This document shows positions 18,376 through 29,800 of a DNA stretch of 49,071 bases, in pieces (position 1 is the first letter of the stretch; each line of letters starts with the position of its first letter). Under the pieces are notes generated by a model, which did no database searches, was not told the origin of the DNA, and was given only the letters and a program-made list of their open reading frames with translations. The translations under genes and the position numbers were made by a program. Source of the stretch: Coemansia sp. RSA 1804 (lineage: Eukaryota > Kickxellomycota > Kickxellomycetes > Kickxellales > Kickxellaceae); contig JANBTH010000037.1 in NCBI GenBank assembly GCA_027578815.1, positions 1-49,071 of the forward strand, written 5' to 3'.

Positions 18376-19752
18376 ATGCTCAAAGCATGCGGCAATCGTC
18401 TTAAGGCCAAGAGGTGTGAGCACACGCCTTCCATCTTGCGCTTTTTCCTTATCAGGGCCATACGTACAGCCGCTACCAATGCGATGTCAGCAGCAATAGA
18501 CACTCAAGCACGCAACGAGATTTGTAATAGCATATCGGGACTCAAGGTCGCAGAGCTGAACGAACTGATGCGAGGATGTGGTCTCACTCAAGGCACAGTG
18601 AAGGCGAAAAAGATAGAAGCGCTTGGTACGTTTATCTGGGATGCGCAAAGACTTGCGTTGGATCGATACCGTGACAACTGTACAAACATGCGTTCGCCGC
18701 AAACACCGGCGAAGATCCACGCCTTCTATGTTCCTAACGAGGTGGTGTCAATCGACATTGGATACAAAAACCTTGCATTTGCGCATGTTTCTCGGACTGG
18801 AAGGGTTCTTGGATGGAAGCGTGTTGAATTGCTAAAGAACGCCACCTTCGAGCCATGGATACTTGCACAAGTTGTCGATGAATATGTGCGTGGCATTCTG
18901 CCAATACATTCGGCATCGAAATGCACCTATCTGATTGAGCACCAGCGCTTTCGATCTCAGGGTTCTGCTGCTGTTACAAACTCAATCATGATCAACAACC
19001 TTGTTGAGGCACTCTTGTATGCCAACCTACGCCATGCCAGTGCCCAGATCCAGACAATCAACCCAGCACTTGTCACCAGTGAATGGGAGCCCAGAATTTC
19101 TGAAAGTGAGCCTAAAGCTATAGCGAAAATCAAAGCAAAATCATCACTTGGACGCTCCAAGAAAAATACAAATGGCTCTTATGAAGAGTCTCAGGAAAAA
19201 GAAAAGCTTGTCGATACCATTGCAGAGATGGACAAGGCTCTTTTTGAGCAAAAACAACTATCAAAGGTTAGACATGCGCTGCTGCTGTCTGCTCTTGGAC
19301 GACCCAAGCCCCGAGTGCCTTCATCTGCGAAATCGGCCGTCCGAAACATTGATGAGCTGATGTCCAGGGAGAAGGGAAGTCTTGGCACTCTGCGCGATCT
19401 CCGGAGACGGCTAATCAAGAAAGAGCGCACGATTGCTACTGTCCAAGGGTGGATCATAGCATCCCTTGCCTCTCAGGGACTAGGATTAAAGCACACAGAC
19501 TCTCCAGATGCTAATGCCAAGCTTGGTGTGCATGCCTATCTGCCAGATGAAACAAACACCTCCGCACGGCCCTTGATATCTGGCACCCATGTATCGTTCG
19601 CTCCAGAGACTGCCGAGATGTTTTGCAACGAGAAGAAAAAAGACGACCTCTGTGACTGTCTTACTCAGGCTGTTGCATGGTACCAGTGGCAAAACTACAC
19701 CGTTGATGTCCTTGATCAGTATGGTAGTACATTGATCACCAGCCTAAAATAA
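18376..19752 (+). CDS. CCE1: mitochondrial Holliday junction resolvase, CCE1/Ydc2 family
   Basis: 458 residues. The N-terminus (about 1-36) is rich in Arg/Lys/Ala and free of acidic residues apart from one Glu, as in a mitochondrial presequence. It is followed by a SAP-like motif at about 55-85 (GLKVAELNELMRGCGL), then the RNase H-like nuclease fold with catalytic acidic residues SIDIG (Asp127), IEHQRFRSQG (Glu188) and KKDDLCDCL (Asp423/424/427). The fungal family resolves four-way junctions in mitochondrial DNA and acts as a dimer; the SAP motif binds DNA. It is longer than yeast Cce1 and fission yeast Ydc2 owing to a Lys/Ser-rich, coiled-coil-like insert at about 245-405. The family is restricted to fungi, which supports the organism call. 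One exon, ATG 18376. Confidence 0.92.
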   Translation: MLKACGNRLKAKRCEHTPSILRFFLIRAIRTAATNAMSAAIDTQARNEICNSISGLKVAELNELMRGCGLTQGTVKAKKIEALGTFIWDAQRLALDRYRDNCTNMRSPQTPAKIHAFYVPNEVVSIDIGYKNLAFAHVSRTGRVLGWKRVELLKNATFEPWILAQVVDEYVRGILPIHSASKCTYLIEHQRFRSQGSAAVTNSIMINNLVEALLYANLRHASAQIQTINPALVTSEWEPRISESEPKAIAKIKAKSSLGRSKKNTNGSYEESQEKEKLVDTIAEMDKALFEQKQLSKVRHALLLSALGRPKPRVPSSAKSAVRNIDELMSREKGSLGTLRDLRRRLIKKERTIATVQGWIIASLASQGLGLKHTDSPDANAKLGVHAYLPDETNTSARPLISGTHVSFAPETAEMFCNEKKKDDLCDCLTQAVAWYQWQNYTVDVLDQYGSTLITSLK

Positions 19753-20253
19753 TCTTGAAGCTCATCTTTTCTGTTTCTATTTTCTGCAACACACAGTCAA
19801 CACCAATCAATGTCCACCCAACAAAAATGTTGCCCCCATCACAGCGCAAATATGCTCTGCGATTAATGGAATTTTTTTTTTAAATTTTCTATTTCCTTTT
19901 TGATTCCTACTTTTTTCTTAATGTATATTGGTGTTTTGTCAATTGTTATTCATTCTGTCCAGCGCATCTATATCTACCCTTTTTAGCCCTTTCCGGGCAC
20001 CACCACACTTTGAGTATACGAATAGAGCAGGCTTTCTGCATTAGTTCACTTGCTTCTTTGGCGCTGTCTGCGACATCCACCTTCTAGACTCCAAGGCCAA
20101 ATTATTTTGTGAACCTATTTTTACATTCGAGCTCGGCGGATATACGTGTTCAGCTGAAGGCACCTTGGTAGGCAGCAATTGCGCTTTGAACAACAGTAAC
20201 AGCATCCCTTAGAGACACGCGGGTTTAGTCAACATTGTGGTTCTAGCCCTGAA
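19753..20253. other. intergenic CCE1-SRPK
   Basis: 501 bases between two plus-strand genes, with T-rich tracts at about 19868-19920, as expected for 3' UTR and promoter sequence. The two open-frame fragments here are short and unrecognised. Nothing else seen. Confidence 0.4.
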
Positions 20254-22026
20254 ATGAACAGCTCGATTGCGAATGCGAAACACCGGTCAATGGCCAAAAA
20301 ACCGAAGGCTAAAGCCCATCATGCCTCAGGTACTGCTCATGCCCATCCAAGTACAAAAAAGAGTGGAAAACAGGATTTGTCAGCGTCTGCACAGCTTCAT
20401 AAGAAACATAACCGCAACCTTGGTGGCGACTATCGGCAGTCAGAGTCAAACAGCCTAACAGGTGCTGAACCCGGCTCCAGGAGCAATGTTGATGTCGAGT
20501 CTATGGCGGGTAAAATCGATGGAGGTTCAAGGTGTTCAAACAGCGATGACTATGATGATGAGCCTGAGATGGAGGAAGAGGACATTGAGGACTATCGCAA
20601 GGGTGGATATCATCCGGTTAAGATTGGCGATGTCTTCAAAGAAGGCCGATACACAATTGTTCGCAAGCTTGGTTGGGGGCACTTTTCCACTGTCTGGCTT
20701 GCTTATGATCGTGAAAAAGATATCCATGTTGCTTTAAAGATTGTAAAGTCGGCTGCACACTATACAGAAGCAGCCTGCGACGAAATTGAGCTGTGTTCGC
20801 GAACGATGAGTATACGAGGGCCGCATGTAGGACGGGACCATGTTGCAAAGATGCTGGACAACTTTAAGCACTCTGGTCCCAACGGTAGACACGTCGTCAT
20901 GGTGTTTGAGGTGCTCGGTGAGAACCTTTTGTCGCTGCTCCGCAATGCTCGCCGTTATGGTTCACTTCAGGATACACCGTGCGCTCCAAAAACTGAGGCA
21001 GGCTTTGTAGGCAATGGTCGGGACACTCATGGTACTGCAATAGACAGCACGGTTGCAAGTAGTCAGAGCAGCGAGAAGCGTAATGGCATTGCTGATGAAA
21101 AATCTAGGCAGAATGATGGGCTTCCGATTTCTCTGGTAAAGCAAGTATCTCGCCAGATTATTGCTGGACTGGCTTTTCTTCACGCGCAATGCAATATGAT
21201 TCACACAGATCTCAAGCCAGAGAATGTCCTTGTATGTATTGACGATGTTGAAAGCGTCATTCGTCGGGAGCTTAGAGTCGATTCTACTGCGTCTATCCAT
21301 GCACAAAATCAATCGCAATTTATTCAAACCAGTCGCAGCGTTGCCAATTCACGCGCGCCGAGCCCAGGGAATGATATCGCCAAAAGTACTACCACAAATG
21401 CAGCCCACTCGCTAGAGAGAGATCTCAACGAAATATCGATTGCTGGAACGTCATCTCGTCTTCGGCCCAGCGCTTGTGCAGATACTACAGCCAATGGATC
21501 TGGCTCTGCGTCTCCCAGCCATGTTCATGGGCTAAGGGTCAAGATTGCCGACCTTGGTAATGCCACCTGGGCTGACCACCACTTTACTGAAGACGTCCAG
21601 ACTCGTCAGTACCGCTCACCCGAAGTTATAATTGGCTCCAAATGGGACTCGACGGCAGACATGTGGTCCTGCGCTTGTGTCATCTTTGAATTGCTTACAG
21701 GCGATTACCTATTTGAGCCACATTCTGGCAGCAGATACAACAAAGACGAGGACCACCTTGCCCAGATCATTGAGACAATCGGCCCGTTCCCTAAAAAACT
21801 TGCTCTTTCGGGAAGATATTCAGGTGATTTTTTTAATCGGCGAGGCGAGCTACGGCATATTCGTCGGCTTCATTTCTTTCCTTTGGACGAGCTTTTGCAC
21901 GACGAATATGGCTTCAGCAAACGCGAGTCCGTCGAGATTGCCGATTTTCTACGACCAATGCTTGAGATCAACCCCCATCAGAGAAGCTCGGCAGAAAGCA
22001 TGTTATCGCACAAATGGCTTTTGTAG
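20254..22026 (+). CDS. SKY1: SR-protein kinase (SRPK/Sky1/Dsk1 family)
   Basis: 590 residues. After a Lys/Ser/His-rich leader and an acidic stretch ending EDYRKGGYHPV (an SRPK hallmark just before the kinase), the kinase domain begins with KLGWGHFSTVWLAYD near residue 137. Further marks are ALKIVKSAAHYTEAA, MVFEVLGENLL, IHTDLKPENVL (catalytic Asp near 319), IADLGNATW in place of DFG, and RQYRSPEVIIG. Two inserts break the domain: one before the catalytic loop (about 232-290) and the usual SRPK spacer between the lobes' motifs (about 330-425). SRPKs phosphorylate Arg-Ser repeats of splicing and mRNA-export proteins and are constitutively active; the spacer controls location in other species. 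Confidence 0.95.
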   Translation: MNSSIANAKHRSMAKKPKAKAHHASGTAHAHPSTKKSGKQDLSASAQLHKKHNRNLGGDYRQSESNSLTGAEPGSRSNVDVESMAGKIDGGSRCSNSDDYDDEPEMEEEDIEDYRKGGYHPVKIGDVFKEGRYTIVRKLGWGHFSTVWLAYDREKDIHVALKIVKSAAHYTEAACDEIELCSRTMSIRGPHVGRDHVAKMLDNFKHSGPNGRHVVMVFEVLGENLLSLLRNARRYGSLQDTPCAPKTEAGFVGNGRDTHGTAIDSTVASSQSSEKRNGIADEKSRQNDGLPISLVKQVSRQIIAGLAFLHAQCNMIHTDLKPENVLVCIDDVESVIRRELRVDSTASIHAQNQSQFIQTSRSVANSRAPSPGNDIAKSTTTNAAHSLERDLNEISIAGTSSRLRPSACADTTANGSGSASPSHVHGLRVKIADLGNATWADHHFTEDVQTRQYRSPEVIIGSKWDSTADMWSCACVIFELLTGDYLFEPHSGSRYNKDEDHLAQIIETIGPFPKKLALSGRYSGDFFNRRGELRHIRRLHFFPLDELLHDEYGFSKRESVEIADFLRPMLEINPHQRSSAESMLSHKWLL

Positions 22027-22623
22027 CCTGCGTTATCTTATACGGCCAGTGTTGCGTTGTGTATCTGATTCAATAGCTACGACAATATATTAAGCTCGTG
22101 TAGCAATAGTCAGTAGTGTTCTCTTAGCCAGAGCTAATTTTTTTTACAATAGCGCCAAGCTCTGTCATTACTGCAATGTAAACATCTATCTCCGTTGCTC
22201 TTTCTCCTTTTTTTTAACTTGCATTGATGCCTCCTACCGGGTTTCCAATAGTGTTCCTTTGAAATTCTCAACAAGCTATATAAACAAGTGTGAGGACATT
22301 CAGATGGCAAACTGAAGGTTATACTCCCAACCACTCAACGCCCTATTCTAATTCTATTCAAAGACACAGCTATACGCCTTCTGGAACCAAATTACCACAT
22401 GTTTGGCACTATTTGACTTTAACGAGCTCGCTCCACAAGTACTTATTTCTTATTTGTTCGTTTGATTAAGGCACTAAAGGTATTGTAGAGCGAGCAACAA
22501 CACCACTATTTTCCTCCAGTATTTGTTTTGCACAGTGCTATTTCAAAATCTCAGTCTAACCAGAATGCATGCTTTTGAATCGCATTTTTAACTAGCATTT
22601 TGTGTGCTGGCTTTAGAATTACG
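22027..22623. promoter_or_regulatory. intergenic with a TATA box upstream of the CCCH gene
   Basis: 597 bases between plus-strand genes. TATATAAA at 22277-22284 is a good TATA match, about 340 bases before the CCCH start codon; the transcribed leader would then be long. No RNA gene or repeat recognised. Confidence 0.4.
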
Positions 22624-23563
22624 ATGGCTAGAAAAGGTAAGTCTCTTGCTTTCCTATTATTATTGTGTTTTCATGAGTCTACAAGTAAGAACGTATTGAA
22701 TTATATCATCATTTTTCAAAAGGTTGCTTATAGAAAATATTCCGCCTACTGGATCAGACAGCAACATTCAGGTCAAAGGCCGACGTCTTTGCAGAGCTTA
22801 TAAGACACAGGTATGCACATCATTTACCTTGACCAACTCTTGCAAGTATGGTGACATGTGCTGCTTTGCACACGGGTTGGACGAGCTAAGACAAAGACCA
22901 AACCCACCAAAGTACAAAACAACAATGTGCAGAAACATAATAAAATTTGGCCACTGTCCTTATGGAAGCAAGTGCGATTTTATACACGCCTATGATAATG
23001 ATGGCAGACCATTAACAAGAAAGAATCCCAGTCGCTGCCCTAAACAGCAGTTGTTTATCGAGCCAAAGTCAGAGAGTAAGGAATTGCTCAGCCCTCTTGG
23101 TTTTAATACGTCGTACGCAACAGTGCCATCATTTCCAGAATCTACCGTTGATGGACCAAGAGATGCTCTGACTTTCTACACTACTCCTATCCTTTCAGCA
23201 CACAAACCCCTCAGCCTCAAGCGCAACACGTCCCCGGGTCTCAAAGACATTATATTCAGTCAGCCAAGAACGACTAATTCTCTTGACAGTCGAGATACTT
23301 TGGTGGAATTGTTTGGCAATCACAGTTGCAACCGCTTAGGCTTTGGGTTTGATGAGATAAGGCCCTGCCATGCCTACACAAAGGACAGAAGCATTCCTCT
23401 CATGCAGACACTCGATCAGCAGAGAATGGCTGGCGGGTTCAACCAGCCATTTACGGTTAGAACCAGTCAGAGCCGGAATGCTTACTCTTTTTCATCTCGC
23501 GAAAGTGGATTTTATGGTGTTCTGGCCACAGTTGAGGAAACAGGCAGGTCGTCCAGGATTTGA
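22624..23563 (+). CDS. tandem CCCH zinc-finger RNA-binding protein, TTP/TIS11 family
   Basis: Exons 22624-22636 and 22734-23563, 280 residues. The tiny first exon encodes MARK plus one base; donor GTAAGT and acceptor TTATAG are good. Two fingers of the form C-x8-C-x5-C-x3-H lie at 32-51 and 70-89, each led by a YKT(Q/T)xC motif and separated by an 18-residue linker, exactly the spacing of TTP/ZFP36, fungal Cth1/Cth2 and Zfs1. These proteins bind AU-rich elements in mRNA 3' UTRs and recruit decay enzymes. The rest is disordered. The closest fungal roles are iron-starvation mRNA decay (Cth2) and mating/septation (Zfs1); which applies here cannot be said. Confidence 0.9.
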
Positions 23564-23898
23564 TGAATATGCCATACCCATCATCACAATTATCCACACA
23601 CACTCCATTTTCCCGATAGAATTGATCTATTGCCAATCTGATTAGCTTTGGGAAAGGGGGAGAAATGAAGAAATGCAGAAAAAAAAATAAAGACACATAA
23701 ACATCATCCAACAGCTTTTTTCTCAAGAACTTCAATAATTAAACCTTTTTCCATTATTTATCTTGATTTCTTTTTTTTTTTCATTTGTGCTTGAAATTTC
23801 ATTTCTTTTTAACACACTACCTTCAGGGAGGCACCTGTTTTGCTATATATCCTAGTTTAGGCCCGTTCTGAGCAACTTTTGTTTTGCCAGCACAAAGG
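23564..23898. other. intergenic CCCH gene-HIR3
   Basis: 335 bases between plus-strand genes. It contains A-rich then T-rich runs (23680-23695, 23769-23782) and a TATATAT element near 23842, 50 to 60 bases before the HIR3 start. No gene seen. Confidence 0.4.
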
Positions 23899-26800
23899 AT
23901 GCCCTTGTTTATTCCAGTGAACCCCCCTTCTGTGCCCAAGGCTATCAATGCGACTGGGTCCAACGACACGACAGCAGGCCCCCTGAACTTGCGCCTGGAG
24001 GAGCAGATTTGTTTATTGATTCAGGAATACAAAATAGCCTTGCGTCTGTGGGCTGCCGCACGCTACAAAGAATCGTATCTTAAATTCGATGAACTTTGCA
24101 AACACAATTTGATTTCAGCTCCTCAAGAGCTTCACAGCGAACAAGAATGCAATGCATACTGCAACGAATATGGTGGTATGGGTATTGGGCGTCTACGCAC
24201 CTTGGTATTCGTGAGCGCTGGACGTGTGTACGTTCTGTCGGATAACGGCCCCGACCTGTGCATTGGTTTAGAAGGATTGGGTTCCTTGGATTTAACGAGT
24301 CCGCGAATGCTTTCTACATTATGTGATGAGACTGTTTTACGTCGTGCCTTGGTTTACTTTACAAAAGCTATTTCCTTTGGGAATGCTGATATGTCTCATT
24401 ACCTAGCCATCGGACAATGCGCGTTGCTGCTTTCCAAGCCCGACATGGCGATTTCAATGTTTTCCCAGGCCCTTGGTTTACCACAGCCACAGAACTCTTT
24501 GCTATCAGATGTTCATATCAGCAGCTGGGTTTTGTCTAGTAAAGTGACTGGTCCTCGACAGTGGTGGTGTACCGTAGCTGGTATGCATGCATTCCTGATA
24601 CGGGGCGATGTAGAATTGGCGGATTCGATTGCTAGAAATGCGCTGAACTTGTATTCGAATTGGAATTGCATATCATCCCAACCAAATGAAAATGAGGACA
24701 ACGGCTTTGATCACAGGGTAGCCGCGCCGCCGATTAGAAAGTGTTTTGCACTTCCTTATATTTCCGCTTTGGCAGACAATAAACCCGTAACGCCATTAGC
24801 TGTCGAGCTACACGGTGACTGCAACTCAGTCTCACTGGAACGTCTAGGATCCGCCATTTTAGACCTTTATGATCGACATATCGATGGAGAACCTGTGGCA
24901 AGCAGCGACAGGCCAGTTACGCAAGTCGAATACAGAGTCAATTTGGTTAAACCCACCGATCACTCGACATGGAAAACCGAGCTACAGGATCAGGGCAGTA
25001 GCTTTTCTGCTCATAATCTTGGAATTGTATGTAGCCCAGATACAGATACCAATCCGGAAGATATCGGTTTCAGACTTTTAGATGTGCCTGGTCCTAATGA
25101 CCAAATTTCTACTAGCATTACAGACAATGCTGTCAGCAGTAGCCATAAAGACGAAGATGGAGATAAGGCTTTAGTATCCACAGAAGATTCTGGTACTGGC
25201 GAGCCTGTTCATAGCGTTAAGCGCCAAGGATCGCAGTCTGAGGACGAGATGCCTGCAAAACGTAGGTCAGCAAGATTTAGTGAACGGGCGAATACCTCCT
25301 CCTTGACAAATGCATCTGGTGTCACCGGGACAGGCCACGGACAGGGAGCTGCTAATAATGCTAGGATCGCACCAGCACGTAGTTATGCACATAATGTAAT
25401 GGCCATGTCTCCGGAACCACACTATTCTCCTGCACTGAAAGTGGCAAAAGAGCGAGCTGCCGGATGGTTGGAGGCTGCTGGACTTGTGGATAAAGAAATC
25501 TTTAAAGTGCTTTTGGAGAAGAGTTCAGTCATTGCTGGACACTTTGCACAACAGCAGCAGAAGCACCAACAAGGTAGCGTAGGTCGCAAACGATCTGTAT
25601 CTCCCTTTTCACAGTCCGAGGGCGAGGTTCGTACATGCTCGTTCTGGTGTGTCTCCAATGCGAATGACAATTCGTCTTCAAAGGAATATATCATAAAGCC
25701 TTTGATGGCGGATAGTGAAGCCAATCTATCAGAGACACGGTATCTTAACTCTCTCCAGCTTCTTTTCCAAAGTCAAAGGTCATCTACATCTGATAGCTCC
25801 AGAGAAGGCATGGTCTTGCCCGATACCCATAGAGTAGCTATCGACGAATGCCGATATGTTGTGGAAAACAATCTTGGAATTGTGGACCTGCTGATATGGT
25901 ACTTTGATAAACTTGCTGAGGTCTACTATTCATCACCAGTCGAAGTTCTAAACTCGCCACAGCTGATGCAAGCGGCCTTCAAAGTTGCAAATACATTGCA
26001 CGAACCGCTGCTTGACCATGCATATTGTAGACTCTCTGTCAATAAGCCGTTCGAAGAGCATAGAATGGTTATTCGTTATGCGACCTTTCTACTGCTTGTG
26101 TTCACAACTGCCACATCTGACAACACCATACCGAATGTCAGCGGCGTGTGTGCTTACATGCGCGGCGAGTGGATCAGGCTTGTCAGAGACGCAATCAGCA
26201 TTTTAGGACTATCCACCAGCGACAAATGTGTTTTGCAATATCAGGTTGTCGAGGCGTGGACAACATACGAGGGCTGCATTGTTACTGACGATATAGACCG
26301 TGCTATAGCTAGTATATTTAGGTGCCGGAAACTAATGGAAGAATTGCTGCAACAGAGTAACGATGTTACTTCTGTAGCTCGCTGTTCATTTTCTGGCGCA
26401 CCTGTTACATTGTCTCTTATTTCACAGCGCCACAAACACCTCTGTCTTTTTGCAGATTTCCGTAAAGCCGCAAAGCTTGCTTCAGATGGGGATGGACATG
26501 CAACTGCATTGCTTGAGTCGGCGATCAAGCCATTTTCAGAAGCTGAAAACAGTGTATTAGCATTTCCTCAGACAATCTTGGCAATTCGCCTGCTGGCTTC
26601 TTTATACCGCCAAACCTCAGCAGCAGAAGACGAGGCTTATATAATCATGTATGAGCTCTACATGTATACGTCCCAGTTGCTAGGATGTAGCGATGACGCA
26701 TCGGTTCCATTAAGGCTGATCGTCCGTCACTGCGTTAGCTGTCTACAAAGAATTCAACAACTTTATAGTGAAAACCCGTCAGTACGCGATCGCCTTGCCA

Positions 26801-29800
26801 CATCATGCACTAGCAAGCCACATCAGCATTTTGCAGCACAAATGGTAGCCCTCTCTCTTGGGTTTACAAGCCATTTTCGTCTTGATCTACCCACCGATTA
26901 TCCACCCAATCTAACAGAGACACGCTATATCGGGCTTTTGATGTGGTTGGCTTCCGTGCTGACTTCCAAAAATGCTAGCATTTGCGGATCTCTAACCACG
27001 AGATGTATGTTTGTAGGCGAGAATGATGGATCGGATAATCCTCCGATTAGTAATAGGGATGTGGCTTTAGGCGCGGCTTCGACTAGCTCCTCCAATGATG
27101 GTCCGACACCTGATACGTGGGTGCAGTATACTAGCGCTCTACATGATTTACTAGGCGAGCGGAAACTATGTACATCTGCTGATGGTGCTTTGCTTTTGTA
27201 CCTTTTGTCTGGATGCCGTGAGCAACTACGATCTGATTCATGTAATGATGTCTATTGGGACATGGCGGCCGGATGTCTACGATGTTTATTCGACATCAAA
27301 CTGCATGGTAGCGATACTGAAGCTCATCCCAATGCTCATATCGAGATGGATGAAGAAGCAGCAAATTTGGTGTTTACACTAGTGGAGTCGGAGCTGCTAG
27401 ACACGCTGCGTAGCCGCAAGGGCTCTGGGTTACGAGGCGATCTGAAGGCGATAGTAGATAAGACCAGCAGTGTGCTTGGTGACTTTGACATAACAAAGTA
27501 CCCTCGTATTAGCATGAATATGGATGCGATTGATGACTATCTAGATGGTCCTTCGATGCCCTTATTTGCGCAAGTGAATAAGGCGCTGTGTACCAACGAT
27601 TGGATAATAGTACCGACCTCATGTCTTCCGACCAAGAGATTGGTTTTCAATGATCTCAAAGCCACTTCTGCGCATCTTAATATGCCTTTTGTTCGGGCTG
27701 TCACTCAGCACGACCTGCTTTTGTCACGTATGCGCTCTGGTCTGACCCGTGCCGTAGAGGAGTATGATAACATCATCGAGGACTATAAGCTCAATGTGGC
27801 TATCAACCCGACTTCCTCTGAGGCCTGGTACTATCTTGCTCAGGCCCACTCTGATCTTGCAGATGAGCTACTTCTTGGAACGGCTAGCGAGATCATAAGC
27901 TCTCGGTACGACATTGCTGTGCTCCAGCGTTCAGCTGTGTCGTGTGCAGTGCAAGCGAAGCAGCTTCTTCCCCCCTTGCATGCTGGTAGCACGCCATCAT
28001 CTGGCGATGACAGCAACAGTAGCGATGAGGATTTGTTTGAGCAGAATCAAAAGCTACATATTCGGTTGTATTCATTTGTCGGGTGTCTTCTGTATCGCAT
28101 TGCCTCAAAGCCATTGTCATTATTGGCATTCCAGATACTTCCTTCGAATGTTCTTGTCCCGGACGATGACGTTGACGAAGAGCGCCAAGAATGGGATACC
28201 GGAGTTTGGAAGCCGTTTAAACAAACAGCTCACACTATGAGTGCTGCAGAGGGCGGTTCTGTTGCCTCCATAGCTCAGGCTCTGACTAGAAGGTTTGTAA
28301 AGGCCCCGCCCCGCCTACAGGTTTATTCCTTGGCGTGCAAACTGCTTGCTGTTGCCTCAAGACTCGACGCAGAAAACTGGAAGTGGGTTTATATGCTTGG
28401 GAAGGCGATGGCAAAGCTGGGCAGACCACTCTCTGCTTGTACATGCTATTTAAAGATAGCTCATCTGGAAATCTCTTCCAATGCAAAGTATACTAGCTCT
28501 GTTATAGGCTCACTTCCTAGTACAGCACATACTTTGTCGTCGGCGTCTGGGACTTCTGCACAAGCGGTGTCAGTTAACCAGCAAGTCCCTGTTTCAAGCG
28601 TTCCCGAATCTGCAATGAGTGCCATCTTTAAGTTGTTGTCGATGCTTGCAAAGCTCCTCCACCAGAGATCCATTGATGTCGACATGGCTATGCGCTTCCT
28701 TAACAATCTGCCATTTAGTACCGCCAGTAACCTTGATAATAGAGCGCTGAGTGAGAGTTCCAAGTCTGTATCGATGGAAGATGGACGGATGGCGGCCTTT
28801 GAGGCTATCTACAACCTTGCAAGTCAGGTGTGTGCAGCAGATAAGCGACGCTGGCATCATCGATTTGTTTTTTTGCTGGCATGGCTGGAGTATACTATAT
28901 TGGGAACCCCAAGTCAAGCCAAGCTGACTCTACAAACCGTTCTCCAAACACGGAACAGTAACAGGTTGTTATCAAGCTTCTACAAGCCTGATTTCGAGGC
29001 GCCAGGCAAACATTACCATTATTTGGAAAAGTATCTTGGCCTATACATTGACACTCTTGTGGCTACATCGGATATTGAGGGCGTAGGGGTTCTTTTGCGC
29101 AAGCTCAAACGCTGCTCTGATCTGTTCTTCGACTCGCATTCGATGCTGCAACGTGTCAAGAAAGCGGAGTTTGCAACAATAGACAGAATGGTACACGATC
29201 TCAACTGCCCAAGATTTGTTGTCGATGACCTCGGCAAAGAGCATATCGTGTTACAAGATGCATTGAGTGGGGCGAGATTTGCCAAGGAGTATTCAGTAAC
29301 TCGCCATTGCCGCTTGAACCGCACACAATTCAATTTTGCTCGCGACTTTGCTCGGGACAATATATCGTTCTACATTTCTTTGAAAGAGCATATCAACAAC
29401 ATTGTCGCTGCCAGAGAAAAGGAGAACGCAGGTCAGAGAGATTCTGTCGTGGAGACCGATTCCACTTTGGAGCCAGCAGATAATGCAAAGACCTCGTTGG
29501 ATGTTATTAAAAGAGCACAGCAAGAGATTGAGCAGTATGTTGACTCGGCTACCAAAGCATTAGCAATGTTTGATATACTGCTCGAGAAAAAAAAGAAGCA
29601 TTTTGATAATGCTGACATCCTTTTCAGATTAAACGAAAACATGGCTGATCTTTATATATTGGTTTTGTCCATATACGGACAAGAGCGGTTGTATTCTTTG
29701 TCTCAGCCGCACCAGTGCGACGACATAGACGAGCTTGCAAGCCTGTGCACCAAAGCAATCTCATTGATTAACTCTCATCAGGATCCAAAAGGGACAAGTA

